Source: Alishewanella longhuensis (GTDB lineage: Bacteria; Pseudomonadota; Gammaproteobacteria; Enterobacterales; Alteromonadaceae). Taken from it: 60,136 bases of DNA. The notes beneath the pieces are model-generated. The model was not told the DNA's origin and did not search any database. It worked only from the letters and a program-made list of their open reading frames with translations. Positions 40,525 to 50,888 of the stretch are shown here, in pieces. Location: NCBI RefSeq assembly GCF_014653435.1, contig NZ_BNAO01000012.1:1-60136 (forward strand), given 5' to 3'. Positions within the stretch are counted from its first letter, which is position 1. Every line of letters starts with the position of its first letter. Both the position numbers and the translations under genes were made by a program.

Positions 40525-42051
40525 TTATTTAAGACCCAGCCGTTGGGCCAGTTTATGCAGGTTGCTGGGATCCAGCTCAAGCTGCCGTGCGGCTAACGAC
40601 CAGCTGCCATTATGCTGGCTTATAGCCTGTTGAATCATCTGTCGTTGCAGTTGGTTAACCGCCTGCTTTAACGGTATAGCGCTTAGTTGCAACACATCAT
40701 TTGTTTCATTGTGCGTAATGGCTGCCGGCACAGTATCCAGATCAAGCAATACTGCCCCAAGAGTAACAATGTCAGTACGCGATGCGCCATGACTTAATGC
40801 TTTAATAGCTGCCCGGCTTATTACATGCTCCAGTTCCCGCACATTGCCCGGCCAGTCGTAACTTAACAACGCCAGCTCGGCGTCACTGGATAATCTGAGC
40901 GCCCGTAACCCCAACCGGCTGCGATTTAGTTCCAGAAAATGGCCGGCTAACAGCGGAATATCGTCTGGCCGCTCGCGCAAAGGCGGAATTGGCAATGGGT
41001 AAACCGATAACCGATGATACAAATCAGCCCGAAACTCGCCACATTTAACCTGTTGTTTCAAATCACGATTCGTTGCGGCAACCAGCCGCACATTTACCTG
41101 ACGGGTTTTATCTGAACCCAGGCGCTGAATTTCACCGTCTTGTAGTACCCGCAACAATTTGGCTTGCACAGAAAGTGGCAGCTCGCCTACCTCATCTAAA
41201 AATAATGTTCCTCCGTCGGCGGCTTCAAAGCGGCCAGCTCGCTCGCTATGAGCCCCGGAAAAAGCACCTTTGTTATGCCCAAAAAGCTCACTCTCTGCCA
41301 GGTTTTCCGGCAATGCTGCGCAGTTAATATAAATCATCGGTTTTGTGGCTCGGGCTGAGCTACGGTGCAAATGACGGGCAAATAACTCCTTACCCACACC
41401 CGTTTCACCAAGCAACAAAACCGGGAGATCCGAGCTGGCTACTACCGTTAACTCCTGCAGAATTTGCTGCAAGGCTTTACTCTGGCCAATCAGCTCATAG
41501 CGTTGTTTGGCGGCAGGTTCATATTGCTGCTCGTCGGCATGATGATTGAGACGCAAAGCCCGGTTAGCTTGCTCCAGCTCCGTCATCCGTACAGCGGCTT
41601 CCACCAGCAAACTGTAGCGCTGAAGCTCGTATATCGCAGCCTGAGAAAAACTGCCTGCCTGCAACGCATCTAAGGTAATAACACCCCAACAGCGCCCCTC
41701 AATGTAAAGAGCAATACCCATACAATCGTGCACCGGCAGTGCCTGACCGGGTTGCTCGGCTAACAGGCCATCGTAAGGGTCGGGTAATTCAGACTCAGGC
41801 TCAAACCGGACGGGGTTGCGGCTGGCAAGAATGGCTGCCAGCCTGGGATGTTGCGCCACCACAAAGCGCCTGCCCTGAGCTTCGCGTACCAGACCATGCA
41901 GAGCCACAGGTTTAAGCACGTCATGCTCCAGTCTGAGCAGTCCTACAGCGCCACAACTAAAGTGGCTACGCAAGGTACTCACCAAACGCTGCAAGCGCAC
42001 GGCCGCAGGTAAATCTGTTACCAAATCAGCAATTAAACTTTCTTCCAGCAT
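40525..42051 (-). CDS. norR: Nitric-oxide-responsive sigma-54 activator NorR
   Basis: The 508-residue protein has an N-terminal GAF domain (about 20-165) that holds a nitric-oxide-sensing iron in NorR. An AAA+ domain follows with Walker A GETGVGKE and the sigma-54-contact loop GAFSGA (Ser in place of the usual Thr of GAFTGA), and a C-terminal Fis-type HTH ([24 protein letters not shown]). It is divergent from ric, and three GGT-N7-ACC boxes lie in the region between them. It would induce ric, and possibly other genes, when nitrate reduction generates nitric oxide. Confidence 0.9.
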   Translation of the reverse strand: MLEESLIADLVTDLPAAVRLQRLVSTLRSHFSCGAVGLLRLEHDVLKPVALHGLVREAQGRRFVVAQHPRLAAILASRNPVRFEPESELPDPYDGLLAEQPGQALPVHDCMGIALYIEGRCWGVITLDALQAGSFSQAAIYELQRYSLLVEAAVRMTELEQANRALRLNHHADEQQYEPAAKQRYELIGQSKALQQILQELTVVASSDLPVLLLGETGVGKELFARHLHRSSARATKPMIYINCAALPENLAESELFGHNKGAFSGAHSERAGRFEAADGGTLFLDEVGELPLSVQAKLLRVLQDGEIQRLGSDKTRQVNVRLVAATNRDLKQQVKCGEFRADLYHRLSVYPLPIPPLRERPDDIPLLAGHFLELNRSRLGLRALRLSSDAELALLSYDWPGNVRELEHVISRAAIKALSHGASRTDIVTLGAVLLDLDTVPAAITHNETNDVLQLSAIPLKQAVNQLQRQMIQQAISQHNGSWSLAARQLELDPSNLHKLAQRLGLK

Positions 42052-42106
42052 GGTATTTTTTACCCTTGGGTAGATATTACCCTAAATTAACTGGGTGCAA
42101 TTTACC
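42052..42106 (+). promoter_or_regulatory. Three NorR-type boxes GGT-N7-ACC
   Basis: GGT-ATTTTTT-ACC at 42052-42064, GGT-AGATATT-ACC at 42069-42081 and GGT-GCAATTT-ACC at 42094-42106. Three boxes of GGT-N7-ACC is the arrangement described for Ralstonia NorR upstream of norAB. They lie 41-95 bp upstream of the -24 element. Confidence 0.85.
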
Positions 42107-42146
42107 ACAGTGCATAATAAAGCTATATAAATCAAAGGAGGTAGTT

Positions 42147-42163
42147 TTGGCCTGACTCTTGCC
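42147..42163 (+). promoter_or_regulatory. Sigma-54 (-24/-12) promoter of ric
   Basis: TTGGCCTGACTCTTGCC has GG and GC separated by 10 bp, as required for RpoN promoters. A start near 42174 gives a leader of about 48 nt to ATG 42222. Confidence 0.8.
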
Positions 42164-42221
42164 CTTTTAAGCGTAGCGGCGTTGTAAATACGCACCTTAA
42201 ATTGAACAAGCAGGAGTTAAT

Positions 42222-42935
42222 ATGTCTTTCACACATGTATCGTTTTTAGACCAGTCGCTGGGGCAGATTGCGACTACTATTGCCGGCGCCACGGCGGTAT
42301 TTCATCAGTACAAACTGGATTTTTGTTGTGGCGGCCAGCACAGCCTGCGTGAAGCACTGGCTGCAAAAGAACTGGATGCAACGCCAATTCTCAGTGCACT
42401 TCAGCAATTACAACAACAAGAAGGCGAGATAACCGACTGGCGCAGCAAGCCTGTAAAGGAGCTTATCGAGCATATCTTGCAGCGTTTTCACCAGCGCCAC
42501 CGTCTGCAACTGCCCGAGGTTATCCGACTGGCCCGGCGGGTAGAACATGTACATGCTAACGATCCAAATTGCCCAACAGGGCTAACACAACACCTGGAAG
42601 ATATGTATCAGGAGCTGGAAAGCCATATGGTAAAAGAAGAGCAGATTCTGTTTCCGATGCTGGCAGGCGGCATTTATCCGACCGGGCCAATTAGTGTAAT
42701 GGAAGAAGAGCACCTGCAGCACGGCGATGCTCTGGAAACACTGGATAAGCTAACCGATAACATTACTCTACCTGCTGGCGCCTGCAATACCTGGACCGCA
42801 CTGTATTTAGCTTTACAGGAGCTGAAAGAAGACTTAATGCAGCATATTTTACTGGAAAACCAAATCTTATTTGTGCAGCCAAAAGCCAGTGCTCAAGATG
42901 ATGATCGCCAAATGTGCTGTGGTAGTTGTCAATAA
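42222..42935 (+). CDS. ytfE: Di-iron iron-sulfur-cluster repair protein RIC (YtfE/ScdA family)
   Basis: The 237-residue protein has an N-terminal ScdA-type domain with HQYKLDFCCGGQHSL, then a hemerythrin-like four-helix domain with metal-ligand His/Glu residues (HQRHR, HLEDMYQELESHMVKEEQILFPML, EEEHLQHGD, HILLENQILF). It repairs Fe-S clusters damaged by nitric oxide. An unusual Cys-rich end (MCCGSCQ) is present. It is transcribed from the sigma-54 promoter under probable NorR control. Confidence 0.9.
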   Translation: MSFTHVSFLDQSLGQIATTIAGATAVFHQYKLDFCCGGQHSLREALAAKELDATPILSALQQLQQQEGEITDWRSKPVKELIEHILQRFHQRHRLQLPEVIRLARRVEHVHANDPNCPTGLTQHLEDMYQELESHMVKEEQILFPMLAGGIYPTGPISVMEEEHLQHGDALETLDKLTDNITLPAGACNTWTALYLALQELKEDLMQHILLENQILFVQPKASAQDDDRQMCCGSCQ

Positions 42936-42993
42936 CGCCTATTGCAATAGACGACTGACAAAAGGACTTTTACCTCGTTAAAGGTTTACAGCC

Positions 42994-43017
42994 GGGCGAT
43001 GCTACTAAGCAGCGCCC
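42994..43017 (+). terminator. Possible terminator hairpin after ric
   Basis: GGGCG...CGCCC with an inner GCT/AGC pair forms an imperfect stem about 60 nt after the ric stop, followed by ACTTTA. There is no good T run. Confidence 0.35.
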
Positions 43018-43081
43018 ACTTTAATTAAGCATATAGTATGCGGTTAACAGCGCTTATTTTTAACGCCGGTACCTCAATTAA

Positions 43082-43465
43082 TTAAAAGATATAACGCACT
43101 GTCATCACTTTATTATCTGCGTCAGTTAAGCTAACCACGACTCTGGCACCATCCGGAATGTGCACACCTGTTGCGATAAGTTTACCTGCACCAGCCGCAA
43201 CCAAGGCGGCTTCTGATCTTTCCCCCCCAGCCAGTATCATGATCTGGCCGGTTAATGCCGTTGTGTCAACAGGCTCACCATGATCATCTACATATAAGCT
43301 TATGCTGTCAGCTTCACGCACCAGTTCAAAATTCAGATCATATTTGCTGTGCAATACGCCACCGTGTTGCGGCTTAGCATCACTGTGACTCAGTGCTACC
43401 GGTGACACCAATGCCAAAGCGCCCATTATTGCCAATACCATTAATAACTGTTTTTTCATCATCAT
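43082..43465 (-). CDS. Small periplasmic protein at the end of the RND efflux operon
   Basis: The 127-residue protein has a signal peptide (MMMKKQLLMVLAIMGALALVSPVALS) followed by HSDAKPQHGGVLHSKYDLNFELV, a His-rich start that could bind metal. The remainder is beta-rich. I do not recognise the family by name. It is the last gene of the leftward RND operon (61 nt after the pump gene), so a periplasmic metal-handling role is inferred. Confidence 0.7.
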   Translation of the reverse strand: MMMKKQLLMVLAIMGALALVSPVALSHSDAKPQHGGVLHSKYDLNFELVREADSISLYVDDHGEPVDTTALTGQIMILAGGERSEAALVAAGAGKLIATGVHIPDGARVVVSLTDADNKVMTVRYIF

Positions 43466-43526
43466 TGACCCTGTTTATAAATGACAAACTTGCTAAAGGC
43501 GTTGTCAAGATGCCCTTTAAAAAATC

Positions 43527-46500
43527 TTAGATAACCTCATCAGAGGCTTGTTGTAGCCATTGCTGTGTTGGCTTCTCGCCAAACAACCAATACAACAAGG
43601 GTGTTAATAAGGTATCCAGTAGCGTTGAGCTCAGCAGCCCGGCAAAAATCACCACCGCTACCGGGTGTAAAATTTCTTTGCCTGGCTGATCAGCGGCCCA
43701 TAGTAATGGTATCAGCGCAAAAGCCGTCACCATAGACGTCATTAACACCGGCGCCAAACGCTCCTGTGCCCCACGTATCACCAAGTTGGTGCTAAAGACT
43801 TCTGCTTCATGCCGGCACAAATTCAAATAATGACTGATTTTTAAAATACCATTGCGTGCAGCAATACCGGTAAGGGTAATAAAGCCAACCACCGAGGCCA
43901 CCGACAGTGGCGTGTTAGTCAGCCACATGGCCAGCACGGCACCGGTTAATGCCATGGGTAAACTGCACATAATAATACCGGCGAAAATCAGCGACTGGTA
44001 ACGGATATACAACACCAGAAAAATCAGGCTGAAGGACAGCACAGACAACACCACTAATAGTTGCATGGCCTGCTCTTGCGCCAAAAACTGGCCTTCAATG
44101 CTGACAAAGCTGTCTGGCGGTAATGGCGTTTCATTGACGATAGTGCGCACCGCCGCCAGTAAGTCGCTCACATCCGCATGATCGCTATTGGCGTAAATGA
44201 CAATACGCCGCAGCCCGTTTTCGCGGATAATCTGATTAGGGCCATCCTGCATGTCAATGTGTGCAATGGCAGACACCGGTATGGCACCAGCTGGCGAGTT
44301 TAATAACACCTTCGCCAGCTCAGTGGGGGTTCGCCGCTGCTCGGGTAAGCGCAAAATCAGTGGATAGCGTTTTACACCGTCAATAATGTCGCTGATATGG
44401 GCGCCGTCGGTCAGCATCGCCAGTTGCCGTAACGCCTCCCCCGGTGTCAAACCGTATTGGGCCAATTTTGCCTGCTGTAAGCGCACTGTTAACTGCGGAA
44501 TAAGGACCTGCTGCTCTACGGTCACGTCTACCAGACCGGGCACCTGCAGCAGTTGCTGTCGCAACAGATCTGCACTCATACGCAGGTTATCCAAATCATC
44601 ACCAAACACTTTTACCGCTAACTGTGCCCGCACCCCAGACAACAAATGATCCAAGCGGTGAGAAATAGGCTGACCTATCGCCACCTGAGCCGGCAGCACC
44701 GATAATGTCTGCCGGATGTCGGCCAGCACCTCATCGCGCGAGCGTGCTGATGCCCGTAAATCCACATCGATTTCAGAGGAGTGCACCCCTTCAGCATGCT
44801 CGTCCAGCTCTGCCCGCCCGGTTCGCCGGCCGACCTGATGCACTTCCGGGACTGTCATTAATAATGACTCAGCCAACTGCCCCATCTGGTTTGCTTGCGC
44901 TAAGGAAGTGCCAGGCTGAAACAATACCCCCAACACTAGCGAGCCCTCATTAAATGCCGGTAAAAAGGCCCTTGGTAACGCCACCACTGTTACGGCTATC
45001 AGCAGCATTAACGCCGAAGCGGCAGCGATCAGCAGCTTTGTTTTAGGCAAAGCCCAACCCAGCCAACACTGCTGCGCTCGTTTAAGCAGGCGCAGTAAAG
45101 CACTGTCGCCCTGCTCTAGTTGCTTCATCTTCGGCAGTAAGTAGTAACAGAGCACCGGCGTCAGCGTCATGGAGACTAATAAGGAGGCCAGAATCGCCAC
45201 TATGTAAGCAATGCCCAGTGGTGAAAACAACCTGCCTTCAATGCCCGGTAAGGCAAACAGCGGCAAAAACACCAGCACCACAATAGCAGTGGCATAGACT
45301 ATACCCGAGCGTACCTCGACACTGGCGTGCCATATCACCTGCAATACCGGCTGAGGTGCCACACTGTGCAGGTTTTGCTTTAAGCGGCGCAAAATGTTTT
45401 CGACATCGACCACCGAATCATCCACCAGCTCACCAATAGCAATGGCCAAGCCGCCCAGCGTCATTACGTTGATGGATAACCCCAACCACTGAAACACTAA
45501 CATCGTTACCGCTAACGATAGCGGTATCGCCAGCAATGAAATCAGTGTTGTTCTGACAGATAACAAAAAGATAAACAGAATAAGCACCACCATAATGCTG
45601 CCATCACGCAGTGCTTCGGTTACATTAGCCACAGAAGCGGTAATAAAGTCTGCCTGGCGGAATAATACTTGTGGTGGCGCTAAGCCCGGCGGCAGCGCCG
45701 CGCTCATGTCACTCAAGGCTAGCTCGACGGCTGCAGTGAGCTGCACCGTATCAGCACCGGGTTGCTTTTGTACATTAAGAATTACCGCGGGCATAGCGTT
45801 AAAGCCAGCATCGCCACGCTTTACTGCAGCGGCGTAACTCACCTCAGCCACTTGTGCCAACCTTATCGGTACGCCTTCCTGCCAACTCACGGCCAGCTGA
45901 CGCACATCATCCAGGCTTTGGGTGCGGCCAAGGTGGCGGATTAAGTATTCCCGATTGCCAAGATCAATAAAACCCCCGCCTTTATTGGCCGCAAAATCGG
46001 TTAATGTCTGCTGTACTTGCTCAAGGCTTACCCCCAGTTGGCGTAATTTAAGCGTATTTGGCTCTACCCGCAATTGGCGCACTTCCCCGCCAATGGCAAT
46101 AACCTGAGACACGCCGGGCAGTGCCAACAAACGTGGCCTTAACACAAAATCGGCATAATCACGGGCCTGCATTGGTGTTGCCCCGCCATCGGCAGACAAG
46201 GGCAGTGCCAGCAACATAATTTCGCCCATAATAGAAGAAACCGGCCCCATGGTGGGCACCACCCCAGGCGGTAGCTGGGCATTGGCCAAACTTAGCCGCT
46301 CAGCGACGAGCTGACGGTTGCGGTAAATGTCGGTGTCCCAGTCAAACTCTACATACAAAATGGACAAACCAATGCCCGAGGTCGAGCGAATTCGCGTGAC
46401 GCCAGTCACCCCGTTTAACATGTTTTCCAAAGGAAAGGTCACCAGTTGCTCCACCTCCTCCGGCGCCAGACCGCCCGCTTCGGTCAGTACGGTAATAACG

Positions 46501-46634
46501 GGTTTGTTTAAATCAGGGAACACATCCACCGGCAACCGTGGGGCTTGCCAAAGGCCGTAGCACAACATCAGCAACGCGCTGGCAATGACAAATATCCTAT
46601 GCCGCAGGCTGGCACGAACCAAAGCAGTAAACAT
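43527..46634 (-). CDS. Heavy-metal efflux RND transporter (CzcA/CusA-type)
   Basis: The 1035-residue protein has the RND pump layout: a first helix, a large periplasmic loop ([20 protein letters not shown]), a central helix bundle, a second loop and a final bundle. The fourth-helix motif is [20 protein letters not shown], with the two adjacent Asp residues of the proton relay. Similarity and acidic residues place it in the heavy-metal (HME) group, but the metal cannot be named from sequence. The membrane-fusion partner precedes it (12 nt). No outer-membrane factor is encoded here, so it would have to use one from elsewhere. Confidence 0.88.
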   Translation of the reverse strand: MFTALVRASLRHRIFVIASALLMLCYGLWQAPRLPVDVFPDLNKPVITVLTEAGGLAPEEVEQLVTFPLENMLNGVTGVTRIRSTSGIGLSILYVEFDWDTDIYRNRQLVAERLSLANAQLPPGVVPTMGPVSSIMGEIMLLALPLSADGGATPMQARDYADFVLRPRLLALPGVSQVIAIGGEVRQLRVEPNTLKLRQLGVSLEQVQQTLTDFAANKGGGFIDLGNREYLIRHLGRTQSLDDVRQLAVSWQEGVPIRLAQVAEVSYAAAVKRGDAGFNAMPAVILNVQKQPGADTVQLTAAVELALSDMSAALPPGLAPPQVLFRQADFITASVANVTEALRDGSIMVVLILFIFLLSVRTTLISLLAIPLSLAVTMLVFQWLGLSINVMTLGGLAIAIGELVDDSVVDVENILRRLKQNLHSVAPQPVLQVIWHASVEVRSGIVYATAIVVLVFLPLFALPGIEGRLFSPLGIAYIVAILASLLVSMTLTPVLCYYLLPKMKQLEQGDSALLRLLKRAQQCWLGWALPKTKLLIAAASALMLLIAVTVVALPRAFLPAFNEGSLVLGVLFQPGTSLAQANQMGQLAESLLMTVPEVHQVGRRTGRAELDEHAEGVHSSEIDVDLRASARSRDEVLADIRQTLSVLPAQVAIGQPISHRLDHLLSGVRAQLAVKVFGDDLDNLRMSADLLRQQLLQVPGLVDVTVEQQVLIPQLTVRLQQAKLAQYGLTPGEALRQLAMLTDGAHISDIIDGVKRYPLILRLPEQRRTPTELAKVLLNSPAGAIPVSAIAHIDMQDGPNQIIRENGLRRIVIYANSDHADVSDLLAAVRTIVNETPLPPDSFVSIEGQFLAQEQAMQLLVVLSVLSFSLIFLVLYIRYQSLIFAGIIMCSLPMALTGAVLAMWLTNTPLSVASVVGFITLTGIAARNGILKISHYLNLCRHEAEVFSTNLVIRGAQERLAPVLMTSMVTAFALIPLLWAADQPGKEILHPVAVVIFAGLLSSTLLDTLLTPLLYWLFGEKPTQQWLQQASDEVI

Positions 46635-46646
46635 GATGATGGCTCC

Positions 46647-47801
46647 TTAGCGCACTTGATTAAGTAAGGAGGCGCCGTGTATTACCACGCGATTATCGTC
46701 CCCTAAGCCCTGCAAAATGAGCACTCGCTCAGGGTCTAATGGCATGTATTGTACTTGCTGTGGCAAAAAGCGCTCTGCTGACAGCTTTATCCATACCACT
46801 GGCATATTGGCGTTATTGCGCACTACCGCTTGCGCGGGCAATACAATGCCCTGCTGTTGTTGCTTGAGTTTGGCGCGAAGCCTTACCGGCTGTTCCAGGA
46901 TAAGCGGCACCTTGGTTGCGCCAGCATGCATAACCGGCTCAAAATACAGCGGAATTTGGCCTTGTTTTAATCTTGCACCATAACCGGTAAAGCGCAGGCT
47001 AATGTCAGGTGCATGCTCAAGCACCGCCATATCAATGTCTGACAGCAAATGGGCGTTCACTGTGGCCGCTTCAATCATCAGTTGCGCCGGGTTAATAATT
47101 TCAAACAAGGTCGTGCCCGCCTGGACCCACTGGCCGCGACTGATATTGTCACTGTGCACAATGCCAGCCATCGGGGCCAGTAACACCTCAGGTTTTTCTA
47201 AGCCCTGCTGTAACAGCTGCTCTTGCTGTGTTAACCGTTGCAACTGTGTTTGCAACTGCTCCAGCTGTTGGGTTGGGGCTAAATCGCCTAATGCGGTTAA
47301 GCGCCGGATGTCCCTTTGCACTTGCTCAGCATCACTACGCAGGGCAATAAGCTCACTGTTTTGATTGGCCAGTTCATAAGCGCTATCCTGATAACGGATA
47401 TAGCCCAGCACATCACCGGCTTGCACCACTTGCCCAGAAACCGGCAAACCATGAGGCCCGCTATCCAGCCTGCCATTACTGCTGGGTTGTACCACAGCTC
47501 GGCCGGAAGGATGATGCCGCACTACGCCGTCCAGTTGCACATACTTTTCGGTGATGCTGCTGTGCACCCACTGCGTTAAAATACCCAGCTGCTGCTGGGT
47601 TGCCATTGGCATCTGTACTGAACCATCGGCCTGGCGGCCAATAGCGTTGCCTTGTGTAGGCCTGGCCTCAGTTAGATGCTCACCATCAGGTCCATGTGCA
47701 CCAGGCGCAGCGATAACCGCTAAACTGCTGGCAAGCACTAGGCCAGCCAGCGTTAATAGGCTGGTGAAACAACGTATTGTGCTATTCATTAAGTGAATCA
47801 T
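46647..47801 (-). CDS. RND efflux membrane-fusion protein (HlyD/CusB-like)
   Basis: The 384-residue protein has a signal peptide. The mature start AAPGAHGPDGEHLT is the same motif as in the neighbouring 48388 gene. A lipoyl/hairpin region with a Gln-rich coiled coil follows (QLEQLQTQLQRLTQQEQLLQQ), then barrel domains (QVLLAPMAGIVHS and later VVLPAQAVVRNN). It bridges the pump to an outer-membrane channel. I chose ATG 47801, which overlaps the stop of the upstream gene as ATGA; a longer frame reaches into that gene. Confidence 0.82.
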   Translation of the reverse strand: MIHLMNSTIRCFTSLLTLAGLVLASSLAVIAAPGAHGPDGEHLTEARPTQGNAIGRQADGSVQMPMATQQQLGILTQWVHSSITEKYVQLDGVVRHHPSGRAVVQPSSNGRLDSGPHGLPVSGQVVQAGDVLGYIRYQDSAYELANQNSELIALRSDAEQVQRDIRRLTALGDLAPTQQLEQLQTQLQRLTQQEQLLQQGLEKPEVLLAPMAGIVHSDNISRGQWVQAGTTLFEIINPAQLMIEAATVNAHLLSDIDMAVLEHAPDISLRFTGYGARLKQGQIPLYFEPVMHAGATKVPLILEQPVRLRAKLKQQQQGIVLPAQAVVRNNANMPVVWIKLSAERFLPQQVQYMPLDPERVLILQGLGDDNRVVIHGASLLNQVR

Positions 47802-48388
47802 TTGGTAGCTCCCCGACGGCCAAACAGCGCGCCTGCAACAAACATCAGCAGGCCAAAAGGCAAGCTCCACCAGGGAAAGTGACCATGATGATGGTGTGCT
47901 GTATCGGCATGATCTGTTGCAGAAAAGTCCAGGCTGGCGGTGAGTAAATCGGCATTATCGTCGCTGATAATGGTGAGGATCATTTCATGAGTGCCGGGTT
48001 GCTGCAACCTGTCCAGCAGGGCTGAGTCGTCAATAAGGTAATGATTTTTATCCGCTATATAGTGGGCACTGCTGCTCAGGTTAGCTGTTTCAAGTTCTAT
48101 TTGTGCATTAGCCAGCGGGCGGTTGCTCTGATAATCATGCAGATGCAGCACCAACGCATGCGGCTGTAACTCACCGACCAATTCAAATAGCTCACTAAAG
48201 GCTTCAAAGCGTGGCAGCAGTGTCAGCTGTTGCTGACTATCAGTGGTGAGATGTTCACCATCAGGGCCATGCGCACCGGGTGCGGCATGCAGCAAAGGCG
48301 TGTTTAACGCAAAACACATCATCAGGTACGGCAGTAACGTACGCAAAAAACCAGCCATGGCAAATGGCTTGCAGGGAAGCAATGTCAT
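47798..48388 (-). CDS. Periplasmic His-rich membrane-anchored protein in the RND operon
   Basis: The 196-residue protein has a signal sequence near residues 11-35 and then AAPGAHGPDGEHLT, the same motif as the downstream fusion protein. A beta-sandwich-like region follows, with a His cluster (HADTAHHHHGHFPWW) just before a C-terminal membrane helix and a positive tail (GRRGATK). Such clusters could collect zinc, copper, nickel or cobalt at the membrane. I do not recognise the family. The first Met may be at 48388 or ten codons on; no strong ribosome-binding site decides it. Confidence 0.7.
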   Translation of the reverse strand: MTLLPCKPFAMAGFLRTLLPYLMMCFALNTPLLHAAPGAHGPDGEHLTTDSQQQLTLLPRFEAFSELFELVGELQPHALVLHLHDYQSNRPLANAQIELETANLSSSAHYIADKNHYLIDDSALLDRLQQPGTHEMILTIISDDNADLLTASLDFSATDHADTAHHHHGHFPWWSLPFGLLMFVAGALFGRRGATK

Positions 48389-48467
48389 ATAAAGTCCAGA
48401 ATATGAAGCACAATCAACAAAAACCGCTACGCATGCAGCGAGTTTAACCTGTTTAAAAAGGGTAGCT

Positions 48468-48818
48468 TCAGGCTCTGGGGGGAGGTGTTACACGGTGTAA
48501 AAAGGGGTCAGGCAAAGTTTGCATAAAACGGCTATCAGCCATGGTGTGTACCGGGCTGTCTTTTACTAAGTTGTGTTGCATTAAAGCCGCTGTGCTATGA
48601 ATATCATGGGCTACGTGGTTACGGGCTTCGGCAGAAAATTCCAGGTGTATCTGTTCCGGGTGATCAGCATCGTGGGTATGTGGCTGCCCCCAAAAATGTA
48701 ATGCGGCATGTTCAAATGAGAGGGCGCGTGGTGTTTCTACAGGCGATAAGGATACGCTCAGCGCTTGAAAGCTAAGAGTAAAAACAACCAAAAGTAATAA
48801 AAATTTACGAACCATCAT
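48468..48818 (-). CDS. Small periplasmic metal-responsive protein (CzcI-like)
   Basis: The 116-residue protein has a signal peptide (MMVRKFLLLLVVFTLSFQALS) and several His/Asp-rich stretches (HAALHFWGQPHTHDADHPEQIHLEF). Its size and its place as first gene before the pump operon resemble CzcI-type proteins, which act upstream of CzcCBA. Similarity is weak, so the name is tentative. The start has AAGG upstream. Confidence 0.55.
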   Translation of the reverse strand: MMVRKFLLLLVVFTLSFQALSVSLSPVETPRALSFEHAALHFWGQPHTHDADHPEQIHLEFSAEARNHVAHDIHSTAALMQHNLVKDSPVHTMADSRFMQTLPDPFLHRVTPPPRA

Positions 48819-48915
48819 TACCTTCTACCCGGATAAGGCAAATACCTTACCACGAAATAATAGCCGATATTCATATTTTTTGTTCAACATTTCATTACCA
48901 TTAAAAATCTGCTGA

Positions 48916-49374
48916 TTACAAGTCGTCCATCCTTGCGACTTGCCGTACTAATCTTTTTGTTTCATGCTCCTCCATATCAAGCAGTGCTTGCATCAGCTGC
49001 TTTGCTTCGGGAATGACTGCGGTATCCAGCAAAGTACGATACAACTCATTAATCTCTTCATGAAACTCAAAAACTTCCGCGTTAATCTCAGCAGCCGTCA
49101 TCTTGGCGTAATGCTCGTCACAAACTAAATGTGTGGAAACGGGGTTATGGGGAATGTAATCATAAACAAGGGTATCGGCAGCTTTCGGATCCGCTTGCTG
49201 ACTAAACTTAGCAACCATTTTTTCCATTGCAACTTCGTGCGACGCCAGATAGCCAAGCAACATGGACACACGCTCTTCAGCATGCCGTGGTGCGCAATGT
49301 GCCAAACAGGCCGCCAGCTTTTCATGCAACGCGCGAGTCCATTCAATCAATTCAGATAGTGTTTTAATTTGCAT
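48916..49374 (-). CDS. Conserved helical protein, function unknown (possibly ferritin-like)
   Basis: The 152-residue protein is acidic and mostly helical, without signal peptide. It contains regularly spaced His and Glu residues (LHEKLAACLAHCAPRHAEERV, LASHEVAMEKMV, FEFHEEINELYRTLLD, MEEHETKRLVR) that resemble di-iron carboxylate helices, but a metal site is not proven. GGAG precedes ATG 49374. It stands alone between the metal operon and the remnant zone. Confidence 0.6.
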   Translation of the reverse strand: MQIKTLSELIEWTRALHEKLAACLAHCAPRHAEERVSMLLGYLASHEVAMEKMVAKFSQQADPKAADTLVYDYIPHNPVSTHLVCDEHYAKMTAAEINAEVFEFHEEINELYRTLLDTAVIPEAKQLMQALLDMEEHETKRLVRQVARMDDL

Positions 49375-49465
49375 TATCTCTTGCTCCTTAGTAAATAAAA
49401 AGTGCTGTTGCTAGTTGTCCGGGTCCAACTTTATAACTCGCAACCGGAGCGCACTAACCATCACA

Positions 49466-49696
49466 CTAAACTGGACGCTTTATGCAAACTAACCAGCTCT
49501 TGCCGTTAATGTTCATACCATCCGAACCACAAAGGCCCTCCCGGCAGGAGCACTGATACACAAGGGTTGGGGCTTTTTGCTTTAAGTACTCTACGGCATA
49601 GAAGACCACGCGATCCCAAAACTCATCAGGCAGTGTTCACGATTGCATATAAAGCCATTGCTCTTGTGCAGTATTGTATCGATAAACCTTAATCAT
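49466..49696 (-). pseudogene. Remnant of a succinate dehydrogenase iron-sulfur subunit (sdhB-like)
   Basis: A 77-codon minus-strand frame starting MIKVYRYN carries an in-frame TGA at codon 20. It continues PTLVYQCSCREGLCGSDGMN and INGKSWLVCI, which is the [2Fe-2S] part of SdhB (SCREGVCGSDGMNINGK in the family). The rest of the protein, including the three-cluster domain, is missing. It fills most of the gap between 49374 and 49746. Confidence 0.75.
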
Positions 49697-49745
49697 AGTG
49701 CTTCGCCCTACAGTGTACTTAAACACGATCTTGCTAATAATCTAT

Positions 49746-50888
49746 TCACCTGAACTGCAGATAGAGTGAACTTAAGCCATTACTGGGATAGACTGCTCGG
49801 CGCGGGACTTTATCTGTCAGTTCAAAAAGTTTCGTTTTCGACAGCATTTCTTCAACAGCTAACCGCATTTCAAGCCTGGCCAAAGAAGCGCCTTGGCAGA
49901 TATGGACACCTTGGCCCCAAACTAAGGTCTCTTCATTATTTCGCTCAATCTTTAATTCATTTGACTTTGCAAATGCACGCGGATCACGATTACCGGCAAT
50001 CCACATCAGGGCTATATGCTCACCCTTCGGTATAATCTTCCCTTGGATCTCAACTTCCTTAGTAGTAGTGCGTGGATTAGAAACAAGCGGACCATCCAGC
50101 CTTAAAATTTCTTCTATTGCTGCCGGGATTAACATTGAATCGCTTCGCAACTGATGTTGAAGCTCCAAGTTTTCAGCCAGATGCATAAAAAGAACGCTCA
50201 AGCTGGCTGAGACAGTGCCATGACCCGCAGTCCAGTTACGAAGTACACTTACAATTTGATCGTCGTCAAGTTCCACTCCATCAACTTTCGTGTTCATCAA
50301 ATTATTTGTAGCATCCGTCTGCTCGAGAGGTGAAAGACGCCGCTTATTCAGGTTGGCTTTTACGTACTGGGAAAATTCATTTGCCAGGGTTTTGCCAGCA
50401 ACCGAGTCTTTATCAAACGATGCTTGCAAGCTGCCTTGTACCCAGCTATCAAGATACTGCCACTGTTGTACTGGCCAACCCAGCAAGGCGCATAACGTTT
50501 TTAATGTAAAGGGGTTGGCGAAAGCAGTAACCATTTCAACCTCATCGCCTGTAAGCGCTGATTCTAGAAGCTCCGCAGCAATCTTTCTTGCCTTTGGTTC
50601 TAACCAGCTCATCTGTTCGCTTTCAAAATTAAGATCAAGTGCTTTGCGGTATTGGCCATGTTCTGGTAAATCCATTCCGTTCGGAATGGCCAGAAACTGC
50701 GATACATTGCTAAAGGTTTTCGGATCGGCAAGAACTGCAGTAATATCTTTATGGCGAAACAACGACCACCCCATAAATTCTGAGTGCGCAACCGGACAAC
50801 GCTCCCGCATGTTATCGTAAGCTTGACGTTGGTCTTTTAAGTTCGAGGTGTCAAGCGGGTTCCAATCATTCTGCGATTCTGTTTTCAT
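49746..50888 (-). CDS. Bacterial cytochrome P450
   Basis: The 380-residue soluble P450 has the ExxR pair in EEILR, the I-helix GHGTVSASL stretch, and the heme loop WGQGVHICQGASLARLEMRLA, with Cys as the heme ligand. The first residue of the loop is Trp instead of the usual Phe. It is a class I-type enzyme that would need ferredoxin and reductase partners, which are not seen here. The substrate is unknown. AAGGAG precedes the ATG. It sits among gene remnants, suggesting an acquired region. Confidence 0.88.
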   Translation of the reverse strand: MKTESQNDWNPLDTSNLKDQRQAYDNMRERCPVAHSEFMGWSLFRHKDITAVLADPKTFSNVSQFLAIPNGMDLPEHGQYRKALDLNFESEQMSWLEPKARKIAAELLESALTGDEVEMVTAFANPFTLKTLCALLGWPVQQWQYLDSWVQGSLQASFDKDSVAGKTLANEFSQYVKANLNKRRLSPLEQTDATNNLMNTKVDGVELDDDQIVSVLRNWTAGHGTVSASLSVLFMHLAENLELQHQLRSDSMLIPAAIEEILRLDGPLVSNPRTTTKEVEIQGKIIPKGEHIALMWIAGNRDPRAFAKSNELKIERNNEETLVWGQGVHICQGASLARLEMRLAVEEMLSKTKLFELTDKVPRRAVYPSNGLSSLYLQFR

